Assembly: GCF_000422565.1 (NCBI RefSeq)
Contig: NZ_KE383875.1
Location: forward strand, 317,742 to 381,741
Origin: Desulfovibrio aminophilus DSM 12254
GTDB lineage: Bacteria > Desulfobacterota > Desulfovibrionia > Desulfovibrionales > Desulfovibrionaceae
Direction of reading: 5' to 3'
DNA length: 64,000 bases
Each line of letters starts with the position of its first letter. Within the stretch, counting starts at the first letter, position 1. Positions 10,287 to 18,433 of this stretch are shown here, piece by piece. The notes beneath the pieces are model-generated. The model had not been told where the DNA came from and ran no database searches. It saw only the letters and a list, made by a program, of their open reading frames with translations. A program made the position numbers and the translations under genes.

Positions 10287-11393
10287 ATGATCAGCTGCAC
10301 CTTGTTTCCTGGCCGGTACATGCAGGGGGCCGGAGCCCTGTCCCGCCTGCGCCACGAACTGGCGCGCATGGGCCGCAGGCATTTTCTCATCTGTTCGCCG
10401 ACTCCCCTGGAGCAGGTGCTGCCTCCGCTGCTGCCCGGACTGAAAACGATCGGGGACATCCGGACGGAACGTTTCGGACGTGAATGCTCGGACCAGGAAA
10501 TTCAACGGCTCACAGCGCTGGCCCGGGACTTTGGGGCCGAAGCGGTCTCCGCGGTCGGTGGCGGGAAAACCCTGGACGCCGCGAAAATGGTGGCGGCAGG
10601 GCTCGATCTCCCCGTCGCCCTGGTTCCGACCATCGCCTCAACGGATGCGCCGTGCAGTTCGGTCAGCATCATCTATTCCCCCCAGGGCGAATTCGAGCGG
10701 GTGGAAACGCTCTCCCGCAATCCCGACCTGGTTCTCGTGGATACCGAACTCATAGCGAAGGCCCCGGCCAGGTATCTTGTCGCGGGCATGGGAGACGCCC
10801 TGGCGACGTGGTTCGAGGCTGACTCCTGCCGCATCAGCCGCGCGACGACCATCGCCGGCGGCGTCTGCTCCATGACCGCGCTGACCCTGGCCCGCTCATG
10901 CTACGAGACCGTCCGGGACTGGGGCTTGGCCGCGCGCACGGCCTGCGAAGCAGGTGTGGTCACCCCGGCGCTCGAGCGTGTCGTGGAGGCCAATACGCTT
11001 CTGAGCGGCCTGGGGTTTGAAAGCGGAGGGTTGGGAGCGGCTCATGCGATGCACAACGGCCTGACCGCCCTGCCCGCCACCCATCGGCTGAACCACGGGG
11101 AAAAGGTCGCCTTCGGCGTCCTCGCCTCCCTGTTCCTGACCGACAAGCCGCTGATGCTCGTGGATGAAGTCTACACGGTGTGCGGGGAACTCGGATTGCC
11201 GACCACGCTCGCCGATCTGGGACTCGACGGAATCACGGAGCACGAATTGGCGCGCGTTGCTGAAAAGGCCTGCGCACCCGGGGAAAGCATCCACAACGAG
11301 CCCGTGGAAGTCTCTCCGGATCTGGTTCGCGCCGCCATCAAGGCTGCCGACGCGGAAGGCCGTCGCCGCAAAAAAACCGGCGCCGCGGGGTGA
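10287..11393 (+). CDS. gldA: Glycerol dehydrogenase-like iron-type alcohol dehydrogenase
   Basis: 368 residues from the ATG at 10287, preceded by AAAGGA; an open frame running further upstream enters the tRNA and is not the gene. NAD-binding motif GGGKTLDAAK near residue 95, substrate-region STDAPCSSVS, and metal ligands in GMGDALATWFEA (Asp), AAHAMHNGL (His) and LNHGEKVAFG (His), all at the spacing of GldA-type enzymes that oxidise glycerol to dihydroxyacetone. Related enzymes act on other polyols or hydroxyacids, so the substrate is not certain. A hairpin with a T run follows. Single-gene unit next to a broken regulator gene. Confidence 0.88.
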   Translation: MISCTLFPGRYMQGAGALSRLRHELARMGRRHFLICSPTPLEQVLPPLLPGLKTIGDIRTERFGRECSDQEIQRLTALARDFGAEAVSAVGGGKTLDAAKMVAAGLDLPVALVPTIASTDAPCSSVSIIYSPQGEFERVETLSRNPDLVLVDTELIAKAPARYLVAGMGDALATWFEADSCRISRATTIAGGVCSMTALTLARSCYETVRDWGLAARTACEAGVVTPALERVVEANTLLSGLGFESGGLGAAHAMHNGLTALPATHRLNHGEKVAFGVLASLFLTDKPLMLVDEVYTVCGELGLPTTLADLGLDGITEHELARVAEKACAPGESIHNEPVEVSPDLVRAAIKAADAEGRRRKKTGAAG

Positions 11394-11434
11394 GCCCCGG
11401 GTATATGCCACCCTTGGTATGCGCGGGATGAGGG

Positions 11435-11457
11435 AGCCCATTCGCGGGGGCTTTTTT
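11435..11457 (+). terminator. Likely terminator after the glycerol dehydrogenase-like gene
   Basis: AGCCC (11435-11439) pairs with GGGCT (11448-11452), overlapping a run of six T. The stem is short, so moderate strength. Confidence 0.55.
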
Positions 11458-11637
11458 CGGCCTTGCGCCGCGCGCCGAGGGCCGCCGCATTCGAGTCTGG
11501 GCGGCCGGAGGCCGGGCGAAGCATGGAAGGCACCGTGTCCGGCGGGGCGAGAGACGTCTCCGGCCTTGCGGACGTCCCGGCGACGGCGCGGGAACCACCC
11601 GGCTTCACCGGAGTTCCGCCGCCGACACGCCCATCCG

Positions 11638-12180
11638 ATGGAGGTGACCGCCATCACCAGAAAAACAGCCGGCCTGGCCGACATGCAGGCCTATATCCAA
11701 TCCCACGCCGACGTCATCTCCCACGTCACGTGCATCGACGTGGAGATCATGGACAACGACATGGTGCGCATCGCGGGCACGGGCATGCATGCGCCCGGCG
11801 TGGGCAACAGCATGGAGCAGGCTGGAGAGATCTACAAGGAGGCCATGCGGACGCACGAGACCATCCTCGAGGATTCCCCGCGCCGACACGCCATCTGCGC
11901 CCGCTGCCCGGACCGGGGGAACTGCATGGAGGGCTGTTCCCTCGCCACCCCCATCGTGGGCGGCGACACCCTGTACGGAGTCATCGGGCTGGTCTGCTTC
12001 AACGACGCCGACCGCATCCGTCGCGCCATCGCCTTGAAACCGAACAGCACCCGCGCCGCCTGGAAGGCGGTAATCCGGCATCTCCAAGATCGCGCCGAAG
12101 ATGCCGCGAAGCGGCGGTTTTCCGGCTTCCCGATACAGCGGGCGGCGAATACTCTTCGCGAAGCGGCGACACGGAAGGAG
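11638..12180 (+). pseudogene. Truncated sensor domain of a sigma-54-type regulator
   Basis: From the ATG at 11638 about 155 residues resemble the N-terminal sensory domain found on some sigma-54-dependent activators: IDVEIMDNDMVRIAGTGMH, then four cysteines in CARCPDRGNC and EGC, then PIVGGDTLYGVIGLVCF. The similarity fades after residue 155 or so, where an AAA+ domain and a Fis-type helix-turn-helix would be expected, and neither occurs. The frame stays open without a convincing end until 12537, inside the opposing binding-protein gene, which is not normal gene layout. I read this as the 5' remnant of a lost regulator; a short free-standing sensor is the alternative. Confidence 0.55.
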
Positions 12181-12183
12181 AAA

Positions 12184-12226
12184 AAGGGTGCCCGGCGTCG
12201 CGCGGGGATGCGCGACGCCGGGCGGC
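12184..12226 (-). terminator. Terminator of the OsmC/DsrE/importer operon
   Basis: A perfect 14-base inverted repeat, GCCCGGCGTCGCGC (12190-12203) with its complement at 12210-12223, six-base loop. On the minus strand it is followed by ACCCTTTTTC. It lies about 40 bases after the last operon gene. Confidence 0.85.
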
Positions 12227-12263
12227 GGGGGATCGGATCGGGAGGATATCAGGTCCGCTCAGC

Positions 12264-13334
12264 CTACTGCAGGGGCTTCTCCGCGGCGATCTTCAGGAAC
12301 TTGTCGGTGACCAGGTCGGCCTTCTTGAACTTCTCCAGTTCGGCCGGAGAGAAACGGCCCATCTTGGTGAAGAACGTGGCGGCCTCGACCTGCCACTTGG
12401 CCATGTCGGAGGAATTCGAGCCGCTGTTCAGCTTGAGGGCCTCGTCCAGGGTCCAGCGCGGGTGCACGGCCAAGTCGTTCTTGGCGTCCGTGACGCTCAT
12501 CTTGGTGCCGCAGAAGTCACTCATGAACTTCTGGTAGGCCTTGACGATCTCGTCCGCGTTGGCCGCGACGCGCATGGCCTTGGAGGCGCGGAAGTACACG
12601 CGCAGGAACTTGGCGGTCAGCTCGGGATGCTCGTTGCACCACTTCTTGTCGCCCACCAGGACGGTGGCGGTGTTGGCCTTGGTCGTGCCGGTGGAGCCGG
12701 CCTTGACCCAGCCGCGCGATTCGCAAGTGAAGGTGAACGGCGCCCAGACCGAGGCCGCGTCGCCGATGCCCTTCTCAAAGGCGGCCACGATGGAGGACTG
12801 CTCCATGTTCGTGATCTTCACGTCGCCTTCCTTCAGGCCCAGGATCTCGAGCCACTTGCCCACGATGTAGTGGGAGGTGGTCTGCGAGGTGAGCAGGATG
12901 GTCTTGCCCTTGACCGCGTCCGGGCTGCCGTACACGTCGGGGTAGGCCGGGTTGAAGCCCTTGGTCTTGAGGATCGGGCTGTCGGCGCGGACATAGAAGG
13001 CGTTCACTTCGCTCTCGTCGATGACCGGGGCGATGAGCGAGATGTCGTAACGCATGCCGCCGATGAGGACGCCGCCGACGCCGGTGCCGCCCATGACCCA
13101 CTGCTTGGCGGGCAAGGCCTCCATCTGGGCCGGGCCGCTGCCGAAGAGCAGCATCTCGATGTCCAGACCCTCTTCCTTGTCCCAGCCCTTTTCCTTGGCG
13201 TACCAGATGTTGAACGCCTCGGAAGAGTCCATCCAGCAGGTGGGAATCTTGACCAGCTTCTGCTGGGCGAAGGCCGCCCCGGACCAGGCCAGAATGCAGA
13301 CCGCGCAGAGCGCCAGTGCCATGAACCGTCTCAT
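12264..13334 (-). CDS. NitT/TauT-type ABC transporter substrate-binding protein
   Basis: 356 residues with a signal peptide cut after AFAQ near residue 23. The fold is that of the NMT1/SsuA/TauA family of periplasmic proteins: an N-terminal lobe with KIPTCWMDSSEAFNIWYAKEKGW and the later EQSSIVAAFEKGIGDAASVWAP segment. It delivers a substrate to the importer encoded upstream. Family members bind sulfonates, nitrate, thiamine precursors or aromatic acids; the linked DsrE/OsmC genes favour a sulfur compound, but no residue seen here proves it. Last gene of the nine-gene operon, 70 bases after the second ATPase gene, with GGAGG before its ATG. Confidence 0.88.
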   Translation of the reverse strand: MRRFMALALCAVCILAWSGAAFAQQKLVKIPTCWMDSSEAFNIWYAKEKGWDKEEGLDIEMLLFGSGPAQMEALPAKQWVMGGTGVGGVLIGGMRYDISLIAPVIDESEVNAFYVRADSPILKTKGFNPAYPDVYGSPDAVKGKTILLTSQTTSHYIVGKWLEILGLKEGDVKITNMEQSSIVAAFEKGIGDAASVWAPFTFTCESRGWVKAGSTGTTKANTATVLVGDKKWCNEHPELTAKFLRVYFRASKAMRVAANADEIVKAYQKFMSDFCGTKMSVTDAKNDLAVHPRWTLDEALKLNSGSNSSDMAKWQVEAATFFTKMGRFSPAELEKFKKADLVTDKFLKIAAEKPLQ

Positions 13335-13404
13335 GCAGAACCTCCAGTCGTTTCAGTTTCCGGTTTGAGGGAACGCCTTCTCGCGCGCTCCCGTTCTTTC
13401 TCCG

Positions 13405-14184
13405 CTAGAGCGTCAATTCCTGGGCATCGGTGATCTCCTGGCGCAGGCGCAGGAACTCGATGTCCATGGGATCCCTGGGACGCGGCAGGTCCACGTCGTA
13501 GGAGGCCTTGACGCGGCCCGGGAGCTTGCCCTCCAGGGTCACGATGCGGTCGCCCAGAAGCAGGGCCTCGTCGATGTTGTTGGTCACGAAGACCATGGTG
13601 CGCTTCTCCGCCAGCCAGATGCGCTCGGTCTCCTGCTCCATGAAGAAGCGGGTCTGGGCGTCGAGCTGGCCGAAGGGCTCGTCCATGAGCATGACCTTCG
13701 GCTGGGTGGCGAAGGCGCGGGCGATGCCCACGCGCTGCTTCATGCCGCCGGAGAGCTGGTGGGGGTAGTAGGACTCGAAGCCCTTCAACCCGACCATGTT
13801 CAGGTAGTGGTCCGCGATTTCGCGGCGCTTCTCCTGGGGGACGCCGCTCATCTCCAGGCCGAGGAGCACGTTGCCGAGCACCGTCTTCCAGGGGAAGAGC
13901 ATGTAGCTCTGGAAGACCAGCCCCCGGTCGGGGCCCGGCCCGGTCATGACCTCGCCGTCCAGGAGCACGCGGCCCTCGCTGGGCGTCTCCAACCCGGCGA
14001 TCATCCGCAGGAGCGTGGTCTTGCCGCTCTGGCCCGGCCCCAGGACCACCAGGAGTTCCTCGTCGTAGACCTCCAGGGAGACCTCCCGGAGCACGGGAAC
14101 CCGCTGCGTGCCCTTCTGGATGAAGGTCTTGCTCAGGTTCTCGCAGGCGATCTTCACCCGCGGCTGTTGTTCAGTGGTGTTCAC
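13405..14184 (-). CDS. NitT/TauT-type ABC transporter ATPase (second of two)
   Basis: 259 residues from a GTG preceded by AAGGA. Walker A reads GPGQSGKTT, less usual than GPSGSGKST but keeping the essential GK(T). The signature LSGGMKQRVGIARA and Walker B VMLMDEPFG are intact, as is the LDAQTR D-loop. It energises the permease encoded just upstream. A second ATPase gene in the same operon shares the family, so the importer may be a heteromeric complex or two importers sharing one binding protein. Confidence 0.92.
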   Translation of the reverse strand: MNTTEQQPRVKIACENLSKTFIQKGTQRVPVLREVSLEVYDEELLVVLGPGQSGKTTLLRMIAGLETPSEGRVLLDGEVMTGPGPDRGLVFQSYMLFPWKTVLGNVLLGLEMSGVPQEKRREIADHYLNMVGLKGFESYYPHQLSGGMKQRVGIARAFATQPKVMLMDEPFGQLDAQTRFFMEQETERIWLAEKRTMVFVTNNIDEALLLGDRIVTLEGKLPGRVKASYDVDLPRPRDPMDIEFLRLRQEITDAQELTL

Positions 14185-14212
14185 GTCCGCTTCCTTTCCG
14201 TGGTTGGCGGGC

Positions 14213-15070
14213 CTAGAGGCCCTTGATGTCGCGCCGCCAGGGGCAGAGCTTGCGGTCCAGCCAGTCCATGGCCTGGGACAGAATCCAGGCGATGGCCGCG
14301 ATGACGACCATGCCGCCGAGGACCATGGCCGGGTCCGAGACCTTCATGCCCTGGATGATGATGTAGCCGAGGCCGGAGCGGGAACTGACCAGCTCGGCGG
14401 CCAGCACGCAGCCCCAGGCGCTCGACATGGCGATCTGGAGCCCGGCGGAGATGGCCGGCAGCGAGGCCGGAATGCAGACCTGCCGGACCTCGTCCCAGCG
14501 GCTGCCGCCCATGACCCGGACCACGTCGTAGAGTTCGGGTTCGATGAGCAGGACGCTGTTGTAGGCGTTCAGCAGGGCGGGCACGAACGAGCCGATGACG
14601 ATGATGAATATCTTCGGCGTCTCCTGAATGCCGAACCAGAGGATCGCCACGGAGATCCAGGCCAGCGGCGGCATGGGCTTGAAGATGTCCACGATCGGCT
14701 TGACCACGGCGTTGACGTAGGGATTGAGGGCCATGAGCAGGCCCAGGGGCACGCCCAGCAGGGCGGCCAGCAGGAAGCCGATGAGCACCCGCTTCAGGCT
14801 GGCCAGGATGTGGCCCCACATGGTCAGGCCCGCCAAGGTCTCGGTGAACAGCTCATGCAGCTTGTCCACGACCTGAAAGGGCGTGGCCAGGGCGCTGGAG
14901 CTGCCGAGCACTTGGCTGGCGGCGGCCCAGTGCCAGAAACCGAAGAAGGCGATCAGGGAGACGGTGTTCAGGAAGTACTCGTTGCGCAGCACTCTCCCCA
15001 GAGTGATCCGCTTGCGCTCCCCGGCGCGCAGGATGACTTCGTTGCAGACGGATTCGGCGCTGTTGCTCAT
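14213..15070 (-). CDS. NitT/TauT-type ABC transporter permease (second of two)
   Basis: 285 residues, six predicted membrane segments. The EAA-type loop ...VVRVMGGSRWDEVRQVCIPASLPAI identifies a binding-protein-dependent importer permease of the TauC/SsuC family. The cytoplasmic N-terminus is about 35 residues longer than in its neighbour. It starts three bases after the stop of the first permease, with GGAG inside the upstream gene's end, so they are tightly coupled. Confidence 0.92.
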   Translation of the reverse strand: MSNSAESVCNEVILRAGERKRITLGRVLRNEYFLNTVSLIAFFGFWHWAAASQVLGSSSALATPFQVVDKLHELFTETLAGLTMWGHILASLKRVLIGFLLAALLGVPLGLLMALNPYVNAVVKPIVDIFKPMPPLAWISVAILWFGIQETPKIFIIVIGSFVPALLNAYNSVLLIEPELYDVVRVMGGSRWDEVRQVCIPASLPAISAGLQIAMSSAWGCVLAAELVSSRSGLGYIIIQGMKVSDPAMVLGGMVVIAAIAWILSQAMDWLDRKLCPWRRDIKGL

Positions 15071-15073
15071 GGC

Positions 15074-15883
15074 TTATCTCCGAATTCCGGCCAGGAGCCT
15101 GGCCTCGATCTTGTCGATGATCACGCCGATGACAGCGCCGGCCAGCCCCACGCTGACCATGCCCAGGATCACGATGTCGGTGCGGCCGAGGTTGCGGCCC
15201 ATGGTGATGAGGAAGCCCAGGCCCTGGTCCGAGGCCAGGAGTTCCGCGCCCACCAGCGTCACCCAGCAATAGGCCAGGGCGATCTGGAGCGCCCCGAAGA
15301 CCATCGGCAGGGCCGAGGGCACGCAGATGCTGGTGAATATCTTCCAGTCCCCGGCGCCGAAGGTCCGGGCCATCTGGATATGCACCGGGTTGGTCATGCG
15401 CACGCCGATGAAGGCGTTGATGACGCAGGGCACGATGCCCGAGATCCAGATGATGAAGACCTTGCCGCCCAGGCCGATGCCGAACCAGAAGATGGTCAGC
15501 GGAATCCAGGCGATGGGCGGAATGGGCCGGATGAGCTCGAAGATGGGCCGGGCCAGGCCGCGCACGGTGGCGAACCAGCCCATGAGCAGGCCCAGGGGCA
15601 GTCCGACGACTAGGGCCAGAAGGTAGCCCAGGAAGGCCTCCTGCATGCTCACCCAGGCGTGCGTCAGCAGGGTGGCGCCATCGGGATTCACGTTGGTCAG
15701 CTTGTCGATGGCCAGCAGCACGACATCGGACGGGCGGCTGAGCAGGGTCGAGGGAATGCGCCAGTCCTCGACTCCCGGAGGCGCGACGCAGAACTCCCAG
15801 AGCAGGATGAAGGAAGCCACACTGAGCACCGGCAGGACGCGGAGCAGCAAGGGCTTGTGCACTTTCACTGTTTCATAGGCCAT
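15074..15883 (-). CDS. NitT/TauT-type ABC transporter permease (first of two)
   Basis: 269 residues with six predicted membrane segments. The coupling loop MARTFGAGDWKIFTSICVPS is visible near residue 175. GAGGAG stands 9 bases before the ATG. It is followed at once by a second, clearly related permease, so this operon encodes a permease pair that is likely a heterodimer. Confidence 0.92.
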   Translation of the reverse strand: MAYETVKVHKPLLLRVLPVLSVASFILLWEFCVAPPGVEDWRIPSTLLSRPSDVVLLAIDKLTNVNPDGATLLTHAWVSMQEAFLGYLLALVVGLPLGLLMGWFATVRGLARPIFELIRPIPPIAWIPLTIFWFGIGLGGKVFIIWISGIVPCVINAFIGVRMTNPVHIQMARTFGAGDWKIFTSICVPSALPMVFGALQIALAYCWVTLVGAELLASDQGLGFLITMGRNLGRTDIVILGMVSVGLAGAVIGVIIDKIEARLLAGIRR

Positions 15884-15921
15884 TGCGATGTTCTCCTCTC
15901 GCTCTCTTCATGGACCCGGAG

Positions 15922-16677
15922 CTACCACCAGCGGATCAACTCGGTGACGTGCCGCCTGATCTCGATGAAACGGGGGTCCAGGAAGTTGCGCGGCCTGGGC
16001 AGGTCGACCACCACCTCCGCCCGCACCTTGGTCGGCTTGGGCGTCAGCACGATGATCCTCTCGGCCACGTAGACGGCTTCCTCGATGTTGTGGGTCACGA
16101 ACAGCACAGTGCTCTTGAGGGTCTGCCAGAGCTTGACCAGCTCGTCCTCCAGGTAGAAGCGGAGCTTCACGTCGAGCTGTCCGTAGGGTTCGTCCATGAG
16201 CAGCAGATCGGGATTCACGGCGAAGGCCCGGGCCACGGCGATGCGTTGCATCATGCTGGCCGAGACTTGGTTGGGATAGAGGTCGGCGGTGTCCTCGAGC
16301 CCCACGAGGTGGAGGATGTAGTCCAGCCGCTCGGCGGCCTCCTTCTTGCCGAACTTCTTGATCTCCATGCCGTAGGCCACGTTCTGGCGCACGGTCCGCC
16401 ACGGCAGGGCCGTGGGTTCCTGGAAGACGAAGGCCAGGTTGTGCCTGGTCGGGTTGGCCACCTCGCCGTCGATGAAGATGTTGCCTTCGGTGGTTTCGGC
16501 CAGCTTGGACATGCAGTTGAGGAAGGTGGTCTTGCCGCAGCCCGTGGGCCCGACGATGCTCACCAGTTCCCCTTCCCTGATGTCGAAGTTGATCTTGTCG
16601 AGGACGAGCAGGTCCCCGAACTTCTTCGTCAGGTCGGCAACGCGGATCTTGGGTTGCCGGTCGTCACACTCAGCCAC
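15922..16677 (-). CDS. NitT/TauT-type ABC transporter ATPase (first of two)
   Basis: 251 residues from a GTG preceded by GGAGAG. Walker A GPTGCGKTT, Walker B LLLMDEPYG and D-loop LDVKLR are present. The expected LSGGM signature is replaced by the atypical VSASMMQRIAVARA, which lacks the double glycine, while the second ATPase keeps LSGGM. That suggests an asymmetric ATPase pair with one degenerate site. It sits between the DsrE-like genes and the permease pair. Confidence 0.9.
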   Translation of the reverse strand: MAECDDRQPKIRVADLTKKFGDLLVLDKINFDIREGELVSIVGPTGCGKTTFLNCMSKLAETTEGNIFIDGEVANPTRHNLAFVFQEPTALPWRTVRQNVAYGMEIKKFGKKEAAERLDYILHLVGLEDTADLYPNQVSASMMQRIAVARAFAVNPDLLLMDEPYGQLDVKLRFYLEDELVKLWQTLKSTVLFVTHNIEEAVYVAERIIVLTPKPTKVRAEVVVDLPRPRNFLDPRFIEIRRHVTELIRWW

Positions 16678-16755
16678 GTTTCTCTCCTCGAATGCTCTCG
16701 CTGCTTGTTCGCCTGGTCCGGCGATTCCCGAACCACATCGCTGGTTGCCGGGACC

Positions 16756-17091
16756 TCAGTACGCGGTGGTGGCCTCCGCGTACTGGACCATTTCGGCGGC
16801 CTCCTCGGCGTCGACGACCTCCACGCCGTCGATGAGCGCCTCGGGGGACAGCCCGCGCTCCTCAAGGCTGGTCCCGAGGGCGTGCACGCTGCCGCCCTCG
16901 GCCATGAAACGCCGGAGCATGTCCCCGGCGTAGCCGGGCAGCCCCAGGAGATTGAACACTCCGTCACCCATGCAGAGCAGGCGCACATCGAAGCCGCCGT
17001 TGGTCAGCATGGCCCAGGCGGCGCGCAGACCGAGCACCGCGGGCTCCTGCCCGGGAGCCTTGCGCACCACGACATTGACAGTGGAAAACAT
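16756..17091 (-). CDS. DsrE/DsrF-like sulfur-relay family protein
   Basis: 111 residues, a single DsrE-fold domain: an N-terminal beta strand (STVNVVVRKA), the LGLRAAWAMLTNGGFDVRLLCMGDGVFNLL core and a C-terminal EVVDAEEAAEMVQYA segment. The only cysteine is in LLCMGDG. DsrE-fold proteins pass persulfide sulfur on cysteines or serve as structural partners. GGAGG precedes the ATG and overlaps the end of the upstream dsrE-like gene. Encoded with two other DsrE/DsrH-like proteins, as in the DsrEFH/TusBCD heterohexamers. Confidence 0.8.
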   Translation of the reverse strand: MFSTVNVVVRKAPGQEPAVLGLRAAWAMLTNGGFDVRLLCMGDGVFNLLGLPGYAGDMLRRFMAEGGSVHALGTSLEERGLSPEALIDGVEVVDAEEAAEMVQYAEATTAY

Positions 17092-17101
17092 CCGGGGCCT
17101 C

Positions 17102-17500
17102 CTAGTTGCCGATGGCGAGAAGCACGTCCGTCGCCATCAGGAAACGGGTGTAGGAGTTGCCGACGTCGCCGCGCTCCACGCCGTCCAGATAGGGGCAGCC
17201 TTCGGTGCCCCGGCTGTATTCCGTGGTGTGGCAGGTGGCGATCTTGGCCCCCAGCCGGGTCAGCTCCTCGATCTTTTCCGAAAGGACGTAGCCGTCCATG
17301 TGCGCCCGCAGGGCGTCGGAGATGGCCGAGCGGCCCTCGACGGGCACGGGCTTGTTGGCCAGGTTGCAGCCGTTGCCGTAAAGGAAGAGGTTGACCTTGC
17401 CGCCCTTCTCCAGAATGGCCTTGGAGAGGTTCACGGCGAAGACCGCGTCGTCGTTTTCCGTGCTGCCGGAAAGCAATACCAGGGTGATGGTCCGCGACAT
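17102..17500 (-). CDS. DsrE family protein with four conserved-looking cysteines
   Basis: 132 residues. Starts MSRTITLVLLSGSTENDDAVFAV with the usual DsrE first strand and helix, then NLFLYGNGCNL and a cysteine-bearing IATCHTTEY segment followed by GCPYLDGVE. The cysteine in the ATCHTTEY position corresponds roughly to the active persulfide cysteine of DsrE/TusD; this alignment is by eye. It would be the sulfur-carrying member of the trio encoded here. Eleven bases separate it from the upstream dsrH-like gene. Confidence 0.82.
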   Translation of the reverse strand: MSRTITLVLLSGSTENDDAVFAVNLSKAILEKGGKVNLFLYGNGCNLANKPVPVEGRSAISDALRAHMDGYVLSEKIEELTRLGAKIATCHTTEYSRGTEGCPYLDGVERGDVGNSYTRFLMATDVLLAIGN

Positions 17501-17511
17501 GCCTTCTCCTC

Positions 17512-17793
17512 CTACAGGGCCACGAACTGGTCGTGGTCGTCCAGGATCAGCCCGGCCATGCCGGGGTAGTCCACGATCCGAACCTTGGGGTCCAGGGCCA
17601 GCCCCCGGGCCTTGACCGCGTCCTCGGCGGCGTAGAACTCCTCCACGCCCAATTCCTCGAGCCCGGGCAACATGCCCGGGAGGCCGAAGAAGACGGCGTC
17701 GCCCACCAGGAGGACGGTCTTGTCCTCGTCTCCGGCGAGCACCCGGATCTCCTCGGCGTATTCCTTGCGCATCTTGTTCAGAAGCAGCAGCAT
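17512..17793 (-). CDS. DsrH/TusB-like small protein
   Basis: 93 residues with KTVLLVGDAVFFGLPG in the centre and a short C-terminus (DYPGMAGLILDDHDQFVAL), resembling DsrH/TusB in size and fold. It has no cysteine, so if it belongs to a DsrEFH-type complex it is a structural subunit. GGAG lies 8 bases before the ATG. Positioned between OsmC and DsrE in the operon. Confidence 0.65.
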   Translation of the reverse strand: MLLLLNKMRKEYAEEIRVLAGDEDKTVLLVGDAVFFGLPGMLPGLEELGVEEFYAAEDAVKARGLALDPKVRIVDYPGMAGLILDDHDQFVAL

Positions 17794-17817
17794 GGCGATG
17801 TCTCCGCGAAGCCGGGT

Positions 17818-18252
17818 CTAGACCCGCTCGATCTCGTAGTCGAACTCCAGGCCTTCCTCCATGGAGTAGGTCACCAGGGAGCCGCGATAGAGGGCGGTCT
17901 GGATGGTGTCGAAGGCCGCCTCGTCCAGGTCCTCCGCGCTGACCTGCACCCGCAGGTCGATGTGCGTGAAGGCGGTGCGCATGGAGTCGGTCTTTTCCTT
18001 GGAGACGGTGGCCTCGGCGGTCATGCGCACGGGCTTGCCCGCCGCGCGCTTGATGTCGTTCCACAGGGAGTTGGTGTAGCAGGCGATGGCCGCGGCCACG
18101 AGAAAACGGCCGCCCATGTGCTCGTTGGCCTTCTGGTCCGGGGTCAAGGCCGAGCTGTCGTAGTTGATGACCGGCAGCGCGGCGGAGCCGGTTCCGATCT
18201 TCCACTGGGAATCACTGCCGCGTTCGAAAGTCAGGGTCATAGTCTCTGGCAT
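17818..18252 (-). CDS. OsmC family protein
   Basis: 144 residues from the ATG at 18252, the one with a 7-base spacing from GGAG; an ATG two codons earlier is too close to that site. The OsmC/Ohr fold shows in HMGGRFLVAAAIACYTNSLWNDI and in KTDSMRTAFTHIDLRVQVSAEDL. One cysteine (AIACYTNS) sits at the position of the first redox cysteine of the family; the second is absent, so classical peroxidase activity is doubtful and a sulfur-carrier or persulfide-handling role is possible. First gene of the operon, about 155 bases after a sigma-54 promoter. Confidence 0.85.
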   Translation of the reverse strand: MPETMTLTFERGSDSQWKIGTGSAALPVINYDSSALTPDQKANEHMGGRFLVAAAIACYTNSLWNDIKRAAGKPVRMTAEATVSKEKTDSMRTAFTHIDLRVQVSAEDLDEAAFDTIQTALYRGSLVTYSMEEGLEFDYEIERV

Positions 18253-18418
18253 ATGCATGCTCCGTATCAACTGATGCGAAGTCGCATCACGGTTGGCTTC
18301 TTTTTTCATCGTCGCGTCACATTGCATGGCACTCCAGGTGCGGGACGCTAACTGTGCAGACTCCACTCCTCAGATGTTGCGTACGGATCAGGCCTCTCAT
18401 CATCGTGACCGTGGTAAA

Positions 18419-18433
18419 GCAAGGCCCATGCCA
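18419..18433 (-). promoter_or_regulatory. Sigma-54 (-24/-12) promoter of the OsmC/DsrE/importer operon
   Basis: On the minus strand TGGCATGGGCCTTGC, followed by TT. It matches the consensus TGGCAC-G-N4-TTGC(A/T) except for one base, with GG and GC at the exact spacing. Transcription would start near 18407, leaving a leader of about 155 bases before osmC. Confidence 0.75.
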
